From a virus: 64,000 nt of DNA. Both the position numbers and the translations under genes were made by a program. Of this stretch, positions 31,129-41,805 are shown in pieces (positions within the stretch are counted from its first letter, which is position 1; each line of letters opens with the position of its first letter). The stretch covers positions 1 to 64,000 of IMG/VR virus record IMGVR_UViG_3300042561_000402; one strand, written 5' to 3'. Below the pieces are notes generated by a model, which worked only from the letters and a program-made list of their open reading frames with translations, was not told the DNA's origin and searched no databases.

Positions 31129-34100
31129 TTAGTAGGTTGAAACCTTCCTGACCCAACGGGCTCGGATCTCGGACAGCCTTTTGCTGATACGCTTTTTGCC
31201 ACGCTCAAGAGCCTGCTCGCTCACTTCGGCATCAGGATCATAGTTGCTGTTCAGCCACTTCTTGAATTCCTGTCCAACGCCGATGGCAAACTCACCATAC
31301 TGTTCTTCGGTCATGGGAGCCTTCTCCCCATCAATCAAGGCTTCGGCCCTGCGAGGATTGGGCATATAAGGATAAGCATCGTATTTGGCGAGGATGCGGG
31401 ATTCTCGGCTTGGCTTCGGAAACGCCACAAACCTACCAGCAAGACGATCAAGAAGGGGCTTGCCCTCACCAATCGGTTCTCCAAACATATTCATCTTCGG
31501 GCCACCAAGGCGACGAGCAAATGGCATCTGGTCGATAATGATGCCCTTCACACCTTGAGAGTCATATTGCTGGGGATCGAAAAGACGATCAATGTAGCGC
31601 AAGAAGTTGGGGAACAGCATGCCAGTCTTTCCTTCAGCAAACTTCTCAAACCTTTTAACCATGTCGGTATTTGATTTCATGTTGAACAAATCAATCAAAT
31701 CTGCGGCACCTTGGAAGAAGGGAAGCTCCATAACAATGGCGGGAACAAACGAGACGCTGGCCATCAGTCTATAGGCATAAGATGCATCATCTTTGGCGTT
31801 GTATTTATTCCAGTTGACCATATTGGCCATGACCGAAAGCGGCACAGCCCAAGGACTGTAGACAAAGCTGATTTGTGGCCCATTACCAAAACGGAAGGTG
31901 TATGGCTTATTGCCATCATCAGACCATTGCTTGCGCTCCTCTTCATCCGAAGGCCCGCGACCATTCAGTGTCATGATGCCAGCCTTGATCAGGCCACCAA
32001 GCAATCCCATAACCATGACGGATGAGTTGGCCTTGAAAAGTTGTGCCCTCCATTCGGGTGTTCCTTTGGCGTATGGGGCTACATAATATTTTGAGTCCAC
32101 ACCATACCATCCACCAGTTCCCATGAACAAACGCTTATAGCCCCAAGGAGACCAATCCAGCCACTTATTGAAAAGGTTAACTGGAGTGATGATAAACGGA
32201 GACACTGTGAGCTTGAGCGCATTACGAACCCAAGGATTATCAATCTTTTCAAATGCAGAGTTAACAGTGGCGGCAAGTTGTCCAGCCACACCAACAGGCA
32301 TGTTGCGGTAAACGTCACGCAATCCACGCTCAAAGCTGCGATCCTTGATATCAGCAGGAATCTTCTCATCCTGAATTTCAATGGCACGGAACTTGGCCTC
32401 GGTTCCCATATAGCCCTCGGCCTCGGCTTGTTGTAGTGCTTTCTGATATGCACCATCTCCCACATTCAGGATCTCATGGATGCGCTTCTGCTTGGAGCGC
32501 CCCTTCAATCCTTCTTCTGTGGCAATACGGGCAGCTTCGGCGTAACGCTGACCTTCAACAGATGCTGAAAAGTTGAGAGCATCCTGTGCCTCAAGAAGTC
32601 TGCCAACCCATTTAGCGGCATTAAGAAACTTGGCTGGCTTGGATTCCAAGATGGATTGAGCAACAGAATTAGCACCTTCTTTGGATGCCAGTTTTACTCC
32701 GCCCTTCTTACCAAAACGAACAAGCTCTGCAATAAGCGGGGCTTTCTCTTCAAAGCTGGGCATATTGATTCGGCGTCCAGTCTTCATTACCTCTACGGCT
32801 TCAAATATTCCCTTGCGATAGCCATTAACAACACCGCGAAGTCTGGAGAAGTCCTTGATAGAGACAGCATCAGCAAAGGCATTTGCGAAGTTGTTGATCA
32901 GTGTATCCACAATGTTGACCATGTGGGTGTCGGGACTGGATAGGATATTGGCATAGATAAACCCAGAACCAAGATCTGCTAGGTTGAATCCCTTCTGTCG
33001 GGCAATCTCAACCATTAGGTTTTGCGTCATCAGCCTGCGTTGTAGTCCGTCATCCATATCTTGGATGTCTTGTGCCATCTCGTAAATCTTGTCTGCAAAT
33101 TTCTGATCCCAAGTTGGCAAATCAAAGCGGTTGGCCATGATTTCGTATGCATCTTGGTCTGTCAGGGCTCCCATGTTTGTTAGTTCAAAGAACTTCTTGA
33201 GTGGGGTTTCTTTGATGGGGTCAGACTTTTCTTGAGGTTTCTTAAAACGCTCCAAGGCTTTTTGGCGGCGGGCATCAGCTTTTTCGCGGAAGTCTTTAAT
33301 GATGGACTGTGAAAGCCTGCGGGCATCAGCAAGCGGAATGTTTAGGTCTGCAATCAAGCGTTGTTGAAGCTTGGCATCAATTTCGCCCCTATCCCTTCTG
33401 CTGGAACGATACCACCTATTGTATTCAGCAATCAGAGATATACCCAAATTCTTCGTTTTTTGTCCCACAAATCGGCTTACAAGCTTTTCGCTAACAGGGA
33501 AGTCCTGAATCTTTGGGGCAAGCTTTTGCAGAAATTCTTCTGCGGCCAGCGCTTGAAAATAAGCCGCATTACCCTCTTCAGTTTCGGAAGCTTCAGTTTC
33601 AAGCTCTTCGACTTTGGCGCTGATATCACGCAAGGCTTTATTGAAAGCCTCTTGATATTTTTCTTTATTGTTCAAGGCATCCTCAACCATGGCTTGGAAA
33701 GACTTCGGAGTGGAAGCCTGACGTTCTGATTCAGGAATAAAGCCAAGCAAGTTTTCTGTAAGCCTGTCGGTAAACAGAAGGAGTGACGGAGGAACCTTTT
33801 TCTGTGGATCACGCATCAGGCGACGAGCAAGGCGATCAGAGAACATCGATTGGTAGTTTTCCCATATGGTGGGACGCTCTCCATAGATATATTTATTCTC
33901 GCGGGCCAACTGACGCTTAACGCGCATCCGCTCTTCCTGCATTGCATCAAAGCGTTCTTTTTCGCTTTTTGTGGCAACCCTTGAATCGCGCAATTTTTGT
34001 GCAGACTCGTCAATTTTTTGCGCCGTTTCTTGCGAGATGCCCATAGCTCTTGCATCAGCAAGGAAGTCTTTGTTGTATTTACGAAGATGGCCATTTACCA

Positions 34101-37100
34101 ACTCGGACAAGGGATCTGCCTTGCGAGGACGAACTGCTTCTCCAGTAACCTTTTTTGCGGCTTTTTGAGCGAGCTTCTGAGCCTGCTCTTCGATGGTTAG
34201 TTTCTTAGCTTCTTGCTTTGCGGCATTATTGGCAGCTTGATCGATGCTGGACTTGTTGGCGTTGACAGCAGCATTAAAGGCGGCATTGTCTCCATCCTCG
34301 ATATCTTTCTTAATTTGATCAATCTTGCTTTTGCGTTCCTTGATTTTTTTCGCAACAGCCTTATCGGTATCTTTCTTGAGCTTGCGAAGAATGCCATCGG
34401 CCCCAAGATCCATGAAGCGAGAGATAGCCTGAACGCCTTGGCCCAACTCTTTGAAGTATTCGTTTGTCCAGTTAAAGAAGTCCACATGAGCCTCAACAGA
34501 AGCTTTGTAATCCTCGTTGCGCCCACTCTTCTTTGTGTTCTTGCGATAGTCCATCAGCCTGCGATTTACGATCTGTGCCATCATGGAACGCACGGGCATT
34601 GAAACACCATTCTCCATGTCCTTGGTAGCGGCAATGGCCTCATCCAGAGAAAGACCGCGCATCACTTCGTTGGCCTCTTGAACGCTAACATCGTTACGAA
34701 GAACTTCATAAACAGTTTCAATCTTACGGGCCACTGACGGCGGAAGATCTTCTTTGACTCGCCGCGCAAAGCTATAAGCCCGCTCTTCAATCTCGTCTTC
34801 AGCCCTTTTCTTGGACGCCATGTCGGAGATCTCGGCAATGCCACGCTGGATATCAAGTTGCTTGGAGATGGCCTCGGCCAATGTGGTAGCAACCTCTGGA
34901 GATAGATTGGTGTAGCGAATAATGGCATCTTCCAAGGTCTGCGTATCCCTCCCAGAATTCATCCACGCATTTGTAATAGTCTCAAGCGGCAGGGTTCCTT
35001 CGGTAGATCCTTCTGCGGCACTCTGTTCATTGGCCAACTTGAATGCCGCGCCCATCACTTTGATGGTGGATGCTTCTGGGGTACCATCTATCTGGTCTTC
35101 GACCTGTTCGGGAGAGATCTCAAATTCTTCTTCGGGGGCATAGCGGACATCTTCCTCTTCGGCCAAGAAGCGTTCAGACAGTGGAATAACATTATCCTGA
35201 TCGTCGCGGGTTATGGCATCGGCAGACTTAATCTGGCTTGAATTGAATACAATAGTATGCACTGTATCGGCCCCCATGCCAGCCATCGCCTTACCAATTC
35301 TTTTTTGCGAACCAAACTTTTGATTTACCAGATTATCAACAATACCATCAAACCCAGCCGCTTCAATTGCCTCGCGGATAATTTCGCTTGATGCCAAATC
35401 CCCGTTCTCATCCGAAGCCCACATGATACCAGAATCCTCTTGCTTGAGTATACTAACCAAGTCAGAAGCGTTAATGCCGCCTTGATCAAATGCAGCTTCC
35501 AAAATATTGCCAACGGCCTTGTCTGCATCTACAGCGCTATCTTCGCTGTATCTTTCGATGATGGAACGGAGTTGATCAAGGAAATCCACCAAGGTACCAG
35601 TAGGCTCTCCGTATTCTTCATTCGTCTCATCGTACGGAGCTTCATAGTCCAAGAAGGTTTCATTGGGGCCACCAACATTGAAGGGGTTTTCAAGACGGAC
35701 ATACACGCGCATGATGCGCTGACCGCCACCACTGAGAATTTCGCGAGCCTTTTCTTTTGCGACATCCTCGTCCATGTCCTCATTGCTTTGAAGCTGTTCG
35801 GCAAGGCGCTCAATGCGATTGGTGAGGTCTGGGCCTTCGCCAGCATAGTTGGTCTGGGCATCGGCTTCTGTGTTGGTCAGGTAGTAACCCTTGCCAAAAT
35901 CGTTTTCAATGTTTGCACGATCTTTTTTGAATACGTTGAAGATGTGGGTTGTGCCGTGGAAAAGAAGATTTTCTGAATTGTAATTCCTCGATTTTGCAAC
36001 TTCATCCGTAAGCCTCTGCGCCTCTTCAACATTATTACTGGCAGCAGCATCAATGTGTTTTTTGGTTGCCTCGCGCACTTCAGGTTCTGGTGCCAGAGAG
36101 TTGTACCTAATCAAATTGGCAGATTCTTCAGAATAAGCATATGTTTGTGGCTGATAAATTTGAAATGGTCTTGCAACCGAATCAATGCGATACAATTGAA
36201 GCTTTTTCTTTGGATCTGTTACAAGCTGATAGAATGACTCATATGCATCAAGTCCAAGCTTGGCCTGAATCATGTCTAAAAATTCCCAGAATATCTTGGC
36301 AAGCTTGCCCATAAATGTGTCTGGAGCAGCTTGCTTTTCACGAACAAGATCCGTCATATTTTCAGCAATCCACTCATCAAGCATGATATAGCGGTAACTT
36401 TCATTATCGTAGATGATCTGGTATTTCGTGATATTGCCCTGCGAATCAATAACTGGAGCCAATTTTGTTTCGGCCTCTTTTGGATTAAAAATCTTATAGT
36501 CCTCGTATTGTTCTGGCGTTAGGCTATAGCGACCAACAAAAGCCAAGAACCAAGGATTCTCATTAATATATTCAGACAGAGCCCCAGTGTAATCCTTGCT
36601 CATTTTGCCAAGCTCTTCTTTGGGCAAGAAACGAGAAAGCCCGTGCCAGAACTCATGGATGCCAACCCTCGCGCCAAGCTCTGGTTTGTCCTGAGTAAGA
36701 TAAAAGCTTACAAGGCTATCTCCGAAATCGAAATTGCTGACGTTTCCAGCGCCACGAATGGAAATGGCCGTATCGCCAATGGCGTCTGGACGTATGGTGT
36801 TTACGAAATCCGTAAGGGCTTTCGCTGTTTCATCTGAAATCTTGCCGCTTGAACGCTCTCTGGCTATGCGCTCAATGATGGGCGCTTGACCCCTGACACG
36901 GGGACGCTGTCTTTTTTGGGATTCCCGCTTGATCCTGTCGCGCAATTCTGTGGATTGCTTTACAACGGCATTTACAGCTTTTAATGGGCCGTCTGTTTTC
37001 CCCTGTTTAATGTCTTCAACAACATTTGTGATATCATACCCAAGGGAATTTTCAGGCTCTGGAGCCATATCGGCTTCTGCTGTAGTGGCTGGTGATGGCG

Positions 37101-40100
37101 CTGCTACGCCAGCCTTCTTTGCTGGTACTGTGTACATCCCAATATCAACCGAAGCTTCAATTACGCCAGCAGCCATAGAGCCTTTGGGCAACTGAAGAAT
37201 CTTTTGAATGGCCTCAACAAATGCTGTCCATAGAGTGCGGCTAGGTTGAGTCGGATCTTTGAGTGTTTTGAGAAGTTCGCGAAAATCGGGCTCTGCAAAT
37301 GTTTGAGAAACAAATTCCTCAATGTTTGCCAAGCCATACAACTGAACCCAGTTTAGATCCTTACGAAGAGTTCCTTGAGCCTGCAACCTTCTGGCCATGG
37401 CGCGAGATGTATCTGCCTTGGGACTTCCAGCAACTCCATCAGCGCCAAAATATTGTTCCGTAATACCAAGCTGATCAATGGTCGATATGTAAAGCGAAAA
37501 CAACTTCCTGATTGGCTCTGGTGTATTGGTGTCGTTGATGGCCTTGTTAAGCGTATCCAAATAATCCCTGCCCCTGTTTTGAGTAAATCTACGAGGAGCA
37601 TATTTACGAATTTCGTCGGCAGTAATGGTGTGGCCAACCTCATGAACGAATAACTCAACAGGAGTTTTTAGGGTAGATGGTATGGCTATTACCCTCCTGC
37701 CATCAGACAAGGTGAACCTCCCAGCCCGCCCCTTCCTACCAAGAGAAGAAAGGCTTACAACCTCTTCGGAATCCAGAATGGGCATTTGCAACTCGGCAAG
37801 AATTGCTGCCACATCCTGCATCATTATCTCATTAGGATCAGATTGCGCGATCTTTGACAAATTGAGGCGCGAGACATTGATCAATGCCGCCCTAGCCGAC
37901 TTACCAATAACAACCTTTGGGGCTACAGAATTGACCCCATATTTCGTCTTGCCCTTAACATCCACTGGAGGTTTGCGGGCGCGTTCGCGTTCTGCTGCTT
38001 TTACAAAGTTTTGAGCCTGTTCCTCAGTCAATGCTCCAGCAAGCGGGGCTTGTGCAGGGGCGGCAGCAACGGGCGGCTCGGCGGGAGGTGCTGCTGGGGG
38101 TAGCGCTACTTGCGCGGTTTTTGGGGCGGTAGCAGGAACCCCTCGTCCTTCAATAGCTGGACTAGGCGGGACTTCTCCTGCGGCGACAGGGACTGCTTTG
38201 GCTTCTGGTTGAGCTTGAGCAATTCCTCGCTGGGGTTGGGTAGCTTGTTCATCTTTTCTTCTCCATTGTTTATTCTGCTGTAGCTCGTCTTGAGCCATTC
38301 GTTGATTTTCTGCTTTTGCGCTCTCAACCATCTGTGCTGCTTCTTCTGGAGCAACATTAAATGCCAGTTGATAGTATTCTGGATCTTCAGAATAACGCAT
38401 CTGGGCAGGAATAACCCCGCCATTCTCTTCAAATTTTGCTCGCACGAAGTCTCTCCACTCTTCGGCTCCCATTTCCCCAGCCTCGTCTTGATAGCTAGAT
38501 GCCACAAGTGCGGCAGTTTCTTCATCAACTCCAATGCTAGTCAGAATCTTTACTGCTTGTTTGCCGCGAGGATTAAGAGTTTCAGGGTCAATTGTTGGGC
38601 GAGCTTCGGGTTGGGCGGGTTCCGTGGGAGGAGTAACCTCACCAACAGCGGGAGGCGTGACTGCTGCAACACCAGTTTCAGGCACTACGATTCTACTCGG
38701 ATCATCAGAATTTATGCGTAGTTGTTTAACAAACTCCTCTGGCTCCATCTTTCCTTTAACGCGATCCCAAGCTTTTCCTACACTGGAGTTTTTCTCAGGC
38801 GATGGAACTTCTCCCTTTTCCTGCAATGATTTTAGTACGGCCTCATAATATGAGTCAACTATTCCTGCCCCCATTTGCTTAAATCCCTCTTCAATTCCAG
38901 CCCCAGTCTCCTTCTTTTGTAGGGCTTCCAATGCTTGTCGTTGAGCCTCTTCCTGCTCCTTGAGAAGTTGCGCTATCTTAGCTTGGGTATTGCCATCGCC
39001 TGCGGGCGGTTGTCCTTCGGCTTGCTGCTTTAGGGCTTCGGCGCTTGCTGGGCCATAGCGTTTAGCTTCTTCAGATTCTGCTGTTTCTTTAGCTTCGGTT
39101 TGCGCCCTTTGTGCCGCAATTTCTTCAGCAATCCTTTGTATCTCAGCCGCCTTGGCTTGGGTGGTTTCTGAAAGTCCAATCATGCGAACCAGCGGAACCA
39201 TGCCAACATTCTCTGCCATCAAGCGTCCAGCTTCGGTAACAGTAGCAACGCCCTGTTCGTTGATTTCAACCATCGGGTTCTTCTTGCTGGGTAGGAACCT
39301 ACCCTCACCAACACTAGTAATGCCAACTGCTACACGCTCGCGGCCCGTCAGAGACTCAGCACCAAGTCCATTGGCAATCTTAGCCAAGGCCGTAACGCTA
39401 TCTTTGGTTTGCTGAGTGGCTCCAAGCGCGTCCAACTGATCCACAATTTGTTCGTTGACCACATTGATGCGCGAAGGAACAAGGATTTCGTTGTAGTAAG
39501 AAAAGTCTGCTGCTGCCAGTTTGGCCTCAAGTTGGTTTCGGGCCACACGGGAAATGCCATCATCCTCCAAAAGTTCAGTGAGTTGCTTGCGCTCTTCTTG
39601 CAGGGTTGTCATCCTGTTACGATCCACAGAACGAGCGCCAAGATTCGTCGCCATATCGCTAGGCTGAGTTACATCATATTCGCGCTGAAACTCTGCTCCA
39701 ATCGGGGAGGATGCTGCTGCTTCGGAGATTTCTTTTTCAACATCGGAAATGGACTGCCGCATTGATGCCATGGACTCTTCCCTGCGAGCCATCTGGCTGG
39801 GAGCCCGCATGTAGTCATATCCATATTTAAGTCCCTCTACGGTTCCACCCGTAATTCCGCCAATAACCAAAGCCTTGAATGCATTATTAACAATGTCAGA
39901 TGTGGCCAGTTCGGGGTTGAATGAGAATTGTTCAATGATTCCTTGGGCAAGCTGATCAGCAAACTCTTCGTAGCCCTCATTTCGCATGCCCTTAAAAATA
40001 TTAGGAACGAACGCATCAAGTTCCCCCTTGAATGCCGCCGTATTAAGCTTTGCCTTAATGCCATCCACACCTTCGCGGAACACGCCTTCCGCACCACGCT

Positions 40101-41799
40101 TACCTCCCAAGGTGGTTACAATAGCGGTAGACAATCCAGAGAGAGCGGCGGGTAGCTGGGCCTCTTTGACGGCTTCCGCTCTGGCTTGAACTGGATCCAT
40201 TCCACCATCGATTTTCTCTTTTTCAAGTTGCTGAAAGGCCGAAGAAAGAACCCCACCATAAGACTGGGCAAATGCCATGCCAACCGAAGATCCAAATCCA
40301 ATATTGCTGACAGTCTTTGGCTTAAGGCCAAGCTTGCTGCCACCAAGACCAATTGCACTTCCGAAGCCAATTTGTGTAACAATTTGAGGAACAACAGCCG
40401 CGAGTTCTGCGGCAAATGTTGGCCCACCAATCTCCTGTGAGATGCGGCTTAATCTTTGGATCTCGTCACTTGTTTTAGTTGCGGAATCCAAAAACGGATC
40501 GGCAAAATCTTGCGCCCCTAGCGTGAGCGCTGTTCCGCCAACAATGGCCTGACCAGCCTCAAGCAGTCCAAGGGCTCCCTTGGTAAGACCAATACCGATT
40601 TGTGGAAAAGTTTTACCAACATAATCCAACCAGTCTTCGTTGCGATTTTTCCATTGGGATATCTGCTGTTTTGGAGAAACGTTTTCTAAGTTATTCTCTT
40701 TAACGAAGTCATTGAATTCGCTGACTTGTTGCAGAAATGGCAACTCAACCTTTGCAGCCTCTTCTTGAAGTTGTGGGATAGATGCGATGGTCTTTTGCTT
40801 CTTGGCATCAGAGATATCGAGGGCATTGATCTCCGCTTTAATTCCTTCAGCGTCCCACACATGGAGCGGGGACACTCGGATCTCGTTGTTGACGATGCCA
40901 ACTTTGGCAGCTTCAGTTCTTCCAGTGCCATCCTCTGTTCCCAGCTTCCAAGTATCCGCTGGCCCCTCTTTAACTTTTTGGCCTCTGGCCAAATCAAGCA
41001 TTGTTAGTGCTTCGCGATACAGTTTTCCTTTTTCGGGATCGTTCTGATTTAAAACGGATTCCTGTAATTCACGATACTCTTCAGGGCTACCCAAATATTC
41101 TATAAGGTATGTTCCAACATCCATCCCCTTTTCAGCCGCCTGTCCAATCACATCGGCAGCATTATTAATCTTGGTTTCACCCTCCTTGAAGCGATCAACA
41201 AATTGATTGTTTAGGGATTTCTCTTCGGCGCTATACTTAGCCTGAATGGATGCCATTGCTTCTTTGCGCTTCTGGTCATCTTCGATAGCGCGGGCTGCTT
41301 CGTATTCCTGCTCGGCGCGGCCATCCAATTCATATAGAGCGTTAGCTCCCTCATCCCCAAAAATCCCACTACCCCTGCGATCTTCGATGTAATCGATACG
41401 GGCCTGTTTTTGATCGGCAAAATATTTATCGTAAGCTGGTTGAAGATCCTTAAGCTTGGAAGCATCATCACCTAATTGAGCCTGAGACCTAATCATGGAC
41501 TGCCATTGATTGGTCATTTCAACCTCTTGCTCTGGAGTGCGTTCTGGGGACTCTGCCAGACTTTTATATTTCTCAGAGGCCGACTGAAGAGCAACAGATC
41601 TTTCTTTGTAGCCTTTGGCTACTTCGTCATATTGCTGAAGAATCGAAGGGGTGGACGGAGCATTTGCCGACTCTCCAATTACAGAGTCATTAGCGCCCCA
41701 ATCGTCTTGTTGATCCTCAACTACGAGGTCGTTTTCGCCCCAAGTCTCCGAATCGTTTTCACCCACCACGGGATCGTTAATGCCCCATTCTTCATCCAT
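31129..41799 (-). CDS. giant polyvalent virion protein with two zincin motifs and ART domain
   Basis: This 3556-residue protein is likely carried in the virion and injected. In order: an acidic N-terminus with three WGxND repeats (up to about residue 45); a long coiled region; hydrophobic Gly/Ala-rich segments (about 400-700) that could cross or disturb membranes; a Pro/Glu-rich linker (about 1100-1320); a first zincin, LFVHEVGHTIT (about 1385); a second, GIHEFWHGL (about 1714); and an ADP-ribosyltransferase-like domain with LLFHGTTHIF and GKGYYLTN (about 1940-1975), closing with VFNSSQIKSA. Long coiled-coil stretches follow, and an LPD38-like C-terminal part (about 3380-3440). It has the size of the N4 virion RNA polymerase, but no polymerase motif was seen. 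Confidence 0.9.
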   Translation of the reverse strand: MDEEWGINDPVVGENDSETWGENDLVVEDQQDDWGANDSVIGESANAPSTPSILQQYDEVAKGYKERSVALQSASEKYKSLAESPERTPEQEVEMTNQWQSMIRSQAQLGDDASKLKDLQPAYDKYFADQKQARIDYIEDRRGSGIFGDEGANALYELDGRAEQEYEAARAIEDDQKRKEAMASIQAKYSAEEKSLNNQFVDRFKEGETKINNAADVIGQAAEKGMDVGTYLIEYLGSPEEYRELQESVLNQNDPEKGKLYREALTMLDLARGQKVKEGPADTWKLGTEDGTGRTEAAKVGIVNNEIRVSPLHVWDAEGIKAEINALDISDAKKQKTIASIPQLQEEAAKVELPFLQQVSEFNDFVKENNLENVSPKQQISQWKNRNEDWLDYVGKTFPQIGIGLTKGALGLLEAGQAIVGGTALTLGAQDFADPFLDSATKTSDEIQRLSRISQEIGGPTFAAELAAVVPQIVTQIGFGSAIGLGGSKLGLKPKTVSNIGFGSSVGMAFAQSYGGVLSSAFQQLEKEKIDGGMDPVQARAEAVKEAQLPAALSGLSTAIVTTLGGKRGAEGVFREGVDGIKAKLNTAAFKGELDAFVPNIFKGMRNEGYEEFADQLAQGIIEQFSFNPELATSDIVNNAFKALVIGGITGGTVEGLKYGYDYMRAPSQMARREESMASMRQSISDVEKEISEAAASSPIGAEFQREYDVTQPSDMATNLGARSVDRNRMTTLQEERKQLTELLEDDGISRVARNQLEAKLAAADFSYYNEILVPSRINVVNEQIVDQLDALGATQQTKDSVTALAKIANGLGAESLTGRERVAVGITSVGEGRFLPSKKNPMVEINEQGVATVTEAGRLMAENVGMVPLVRMIGLSETTQAKAAEIQRIAEEIAAQRAQTEAKETAESEEAKRYGPASAEALKQQAEGQPPAGDGNTQAKIAQLLKEQEEAQRQALEALQKKETGAGIEEGFKQMGAGIVDSYYEAVLKSLQEKGEVPSPEKNSSVGKAWDRVKGKMEPEEFVKQLRINSDDPSRIVVPETGVAAVTPPAVGEVTPPTEPAQPEARPTIDPETLNPRGKQAVKILTSIGVDEETAALVASSYQDEAGEMGAEEWRDFVRAKFEENGGVIPAQMRYSEDPEYYQLAFNVAPEEAAQMVESAKAENQRMAQDELQQNKQWRRKDEQATQPQRGIAQAQPEAKAVPVAAGEVPPSPAIEGRGVPATAPKTAQVALPPAAPPAEPPVAAAPAQAPLAGALTEEQAQNFVKAAERERARKPPVDVKGKTKYGVNSVAPKVVIGKSARAALINVSRLNLSKIAQSDPNEIMMQDVAAILAELQMPILDSEEVVSLSSLGRKGRAGRFTLSDGRRVIAIPSTLKTPVELFVHEVGHTITADEIRKYAPRRFTQNRGRDYLDTLNKAINDTNTPEPIRKLFSLYISTIDQLGITEQYFGADGVAGSPKADTSRAMARRLQAQGTLRKDLNWVQLYGLANIEEFVSQTFAEPDFRELLKTLKDPTQPSRTLWTAFVEAIQKILQLPKGSMAAGVIEASVDIGMYTVPAKKAGVAAPSPATTAEADMAPEPENSLGYDITNVVEDIKQGKTDGPLKAVNAVVKQSTELRDRIKRESQKRQRPRVRGQAPIIERIARERSSGKISDETAKALTDFVNTIRPDAIGDTAISIRGAGNVSNFDFGDSLVSFYLTQDKPELGARVGIHEFWHGLSRFLPKEELGKMSKDYTGALSEYINENPWFLAFVGRYSLTPEQYEDYKIFNPKEAETKLAPVIDSQGNITKYQIIYDNESYRYIMLDEWIAENMTDLVREKQAAPDTFMGKLAKIFWEFLDMIQAKLGLDAYESFYQLVTDPKKKLQLYRIDSVARPFQIYQPQTYAYSEESANLIRYNSLAPEPEVREATKKHIDAAASNNVEEAQRLTDEVAKSRNYNSENLLFHGTTHIFNVFKKDRANIENDFGKGYYLTNTEADAQTNYAGEGPDLTNRIERLAEQLQSNEDMDEDVAKEKAREILSGGGQRIMRVYVRLENPFNVGGPNETFLDYEAPYDETNEEYGEPTGTLVDFLDQLRSIIERYSEDSAVDADKAVGNILEAAFDQGGINASDLVSILKQEDSGIMWASDENGDLASSEIIREAIEAAGFDGIVDNLVNQKFGSQKRIGKAMAGMGADTVHTIVFNSSQIKSADAITRDDQDNVIPLSERFLAEEEDVRYAPEEEFEISPEQVEDQIDGTPEASTIKVMGAAFKLANEQSAAEGSTEGTLPLETITNAWMNSGRDTQTLEDAIIRYTNLSPEVATTLAEAISKQLDIQRGIAEISDMASKKRAEDEIEERAYSFARRVKEDLPPSVARKIETVYEVLRNDVSVQEANEVMRGLSLDEAIAATKDMENGVSMPVRSMMAQIVNRRLMDYRKNTKKSGRNEDYKASVEAHVDFFNWTNEYFKELGQGVQAISRFMDLGADGILRKLKKDTDKAVAKKIKERKSKIDQIKKDIEDGDNAAFNAAVNANKSSIDQAANNAAKQEAKKLTIEEQAQKLAQKAAKKVTGEAVRPRKADPLSELVNGHLRKYNKDFLADARAMGISQETAQKIDESAQKLRDSRVATKSEKERFDAMQEERMRVKRQLARENKYIYGERPTIWENYQSMFSDRLARRLMRDPQKKVPPSLLLFTDRLTENLLGFIPESERQASTPKSFQAMVEDALNNKEKYQEAFNKALRDISAKVEELETEASETEEGNAAYFQALAAEEFLQKLAPKIQDFPVSEKLVSRFVGQKTKNLGISLIAEYNRWYRSSRRDRGEIDAKLQQRLIADLNIPLADARRLSQSIIKDFREKADARRQKALERFKKPQEKSDPIKETPLKKFFELTNMGALTDQDAYEIMANRFDLPTWDQKFADKIYEMAQDIQDMDDGLQRRLMTQNLMVEIARQKGFNLADLGSGFIYANILSSPDTHMVNIVDTLINNFANAFADAVSIKDFSRLRGVVNGYRKGIFEAVEVMKTGRRINMPSFEEKAPLIAELVRFGKKGGVKLASKEGANSVAQSILESKPAKFLNAAKWVGRLLEAQDALNFSASVEGQRYAEAARIATEEGLKGRSKQKRIHEILNVGDGAYQKALQQAEAEGYMGTEAKFRAIEIQDEKIPADIKDRSFERGLRDVYRNMPVGVAGQLAATVNSAFEKIDNPWVRNALKLTVSPFIITPVNLFNKWLDWSPWGYKRLFMGTGGWYGVDSKYYVAPYAKGTPEWRAQLFKANSSVMVMGLLGGLIKAGIMTLNGRGPSDEEERKQWSDDGNKPYTFRFGNGPQISFVYSPWAVPLSVMANMVNWNKYNAKDDASYAYRLMASVSFVPAIVMELPFFQGAADLIDLFNMKSNTDMVKRFEKFAEGKTGMLFPNFLRYIDRLFDPQQYDSQGVKGIIIDQMPFARRLGGPKMNMFGEPIGEGKPLLDRLAGRFVAFPKPSRESRILAKYDAYPYMPNPRRAEALIDGEKAPMTEEQYGEFAIGVGQEFKKWLNSNYDPDAEVSEQALERGKKRISKRLSEIRARWVRKVSTY

Positions 41800-41805
41800 T
41801 GTAAA

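Noticed and set aside
31129-41799. N4-type virion RNA polymerase
   Set aside because: The length fits, but no T7-like polymerase motif was seen; zincin, ART and LPD-type segments fit a polyvalent protein instead.
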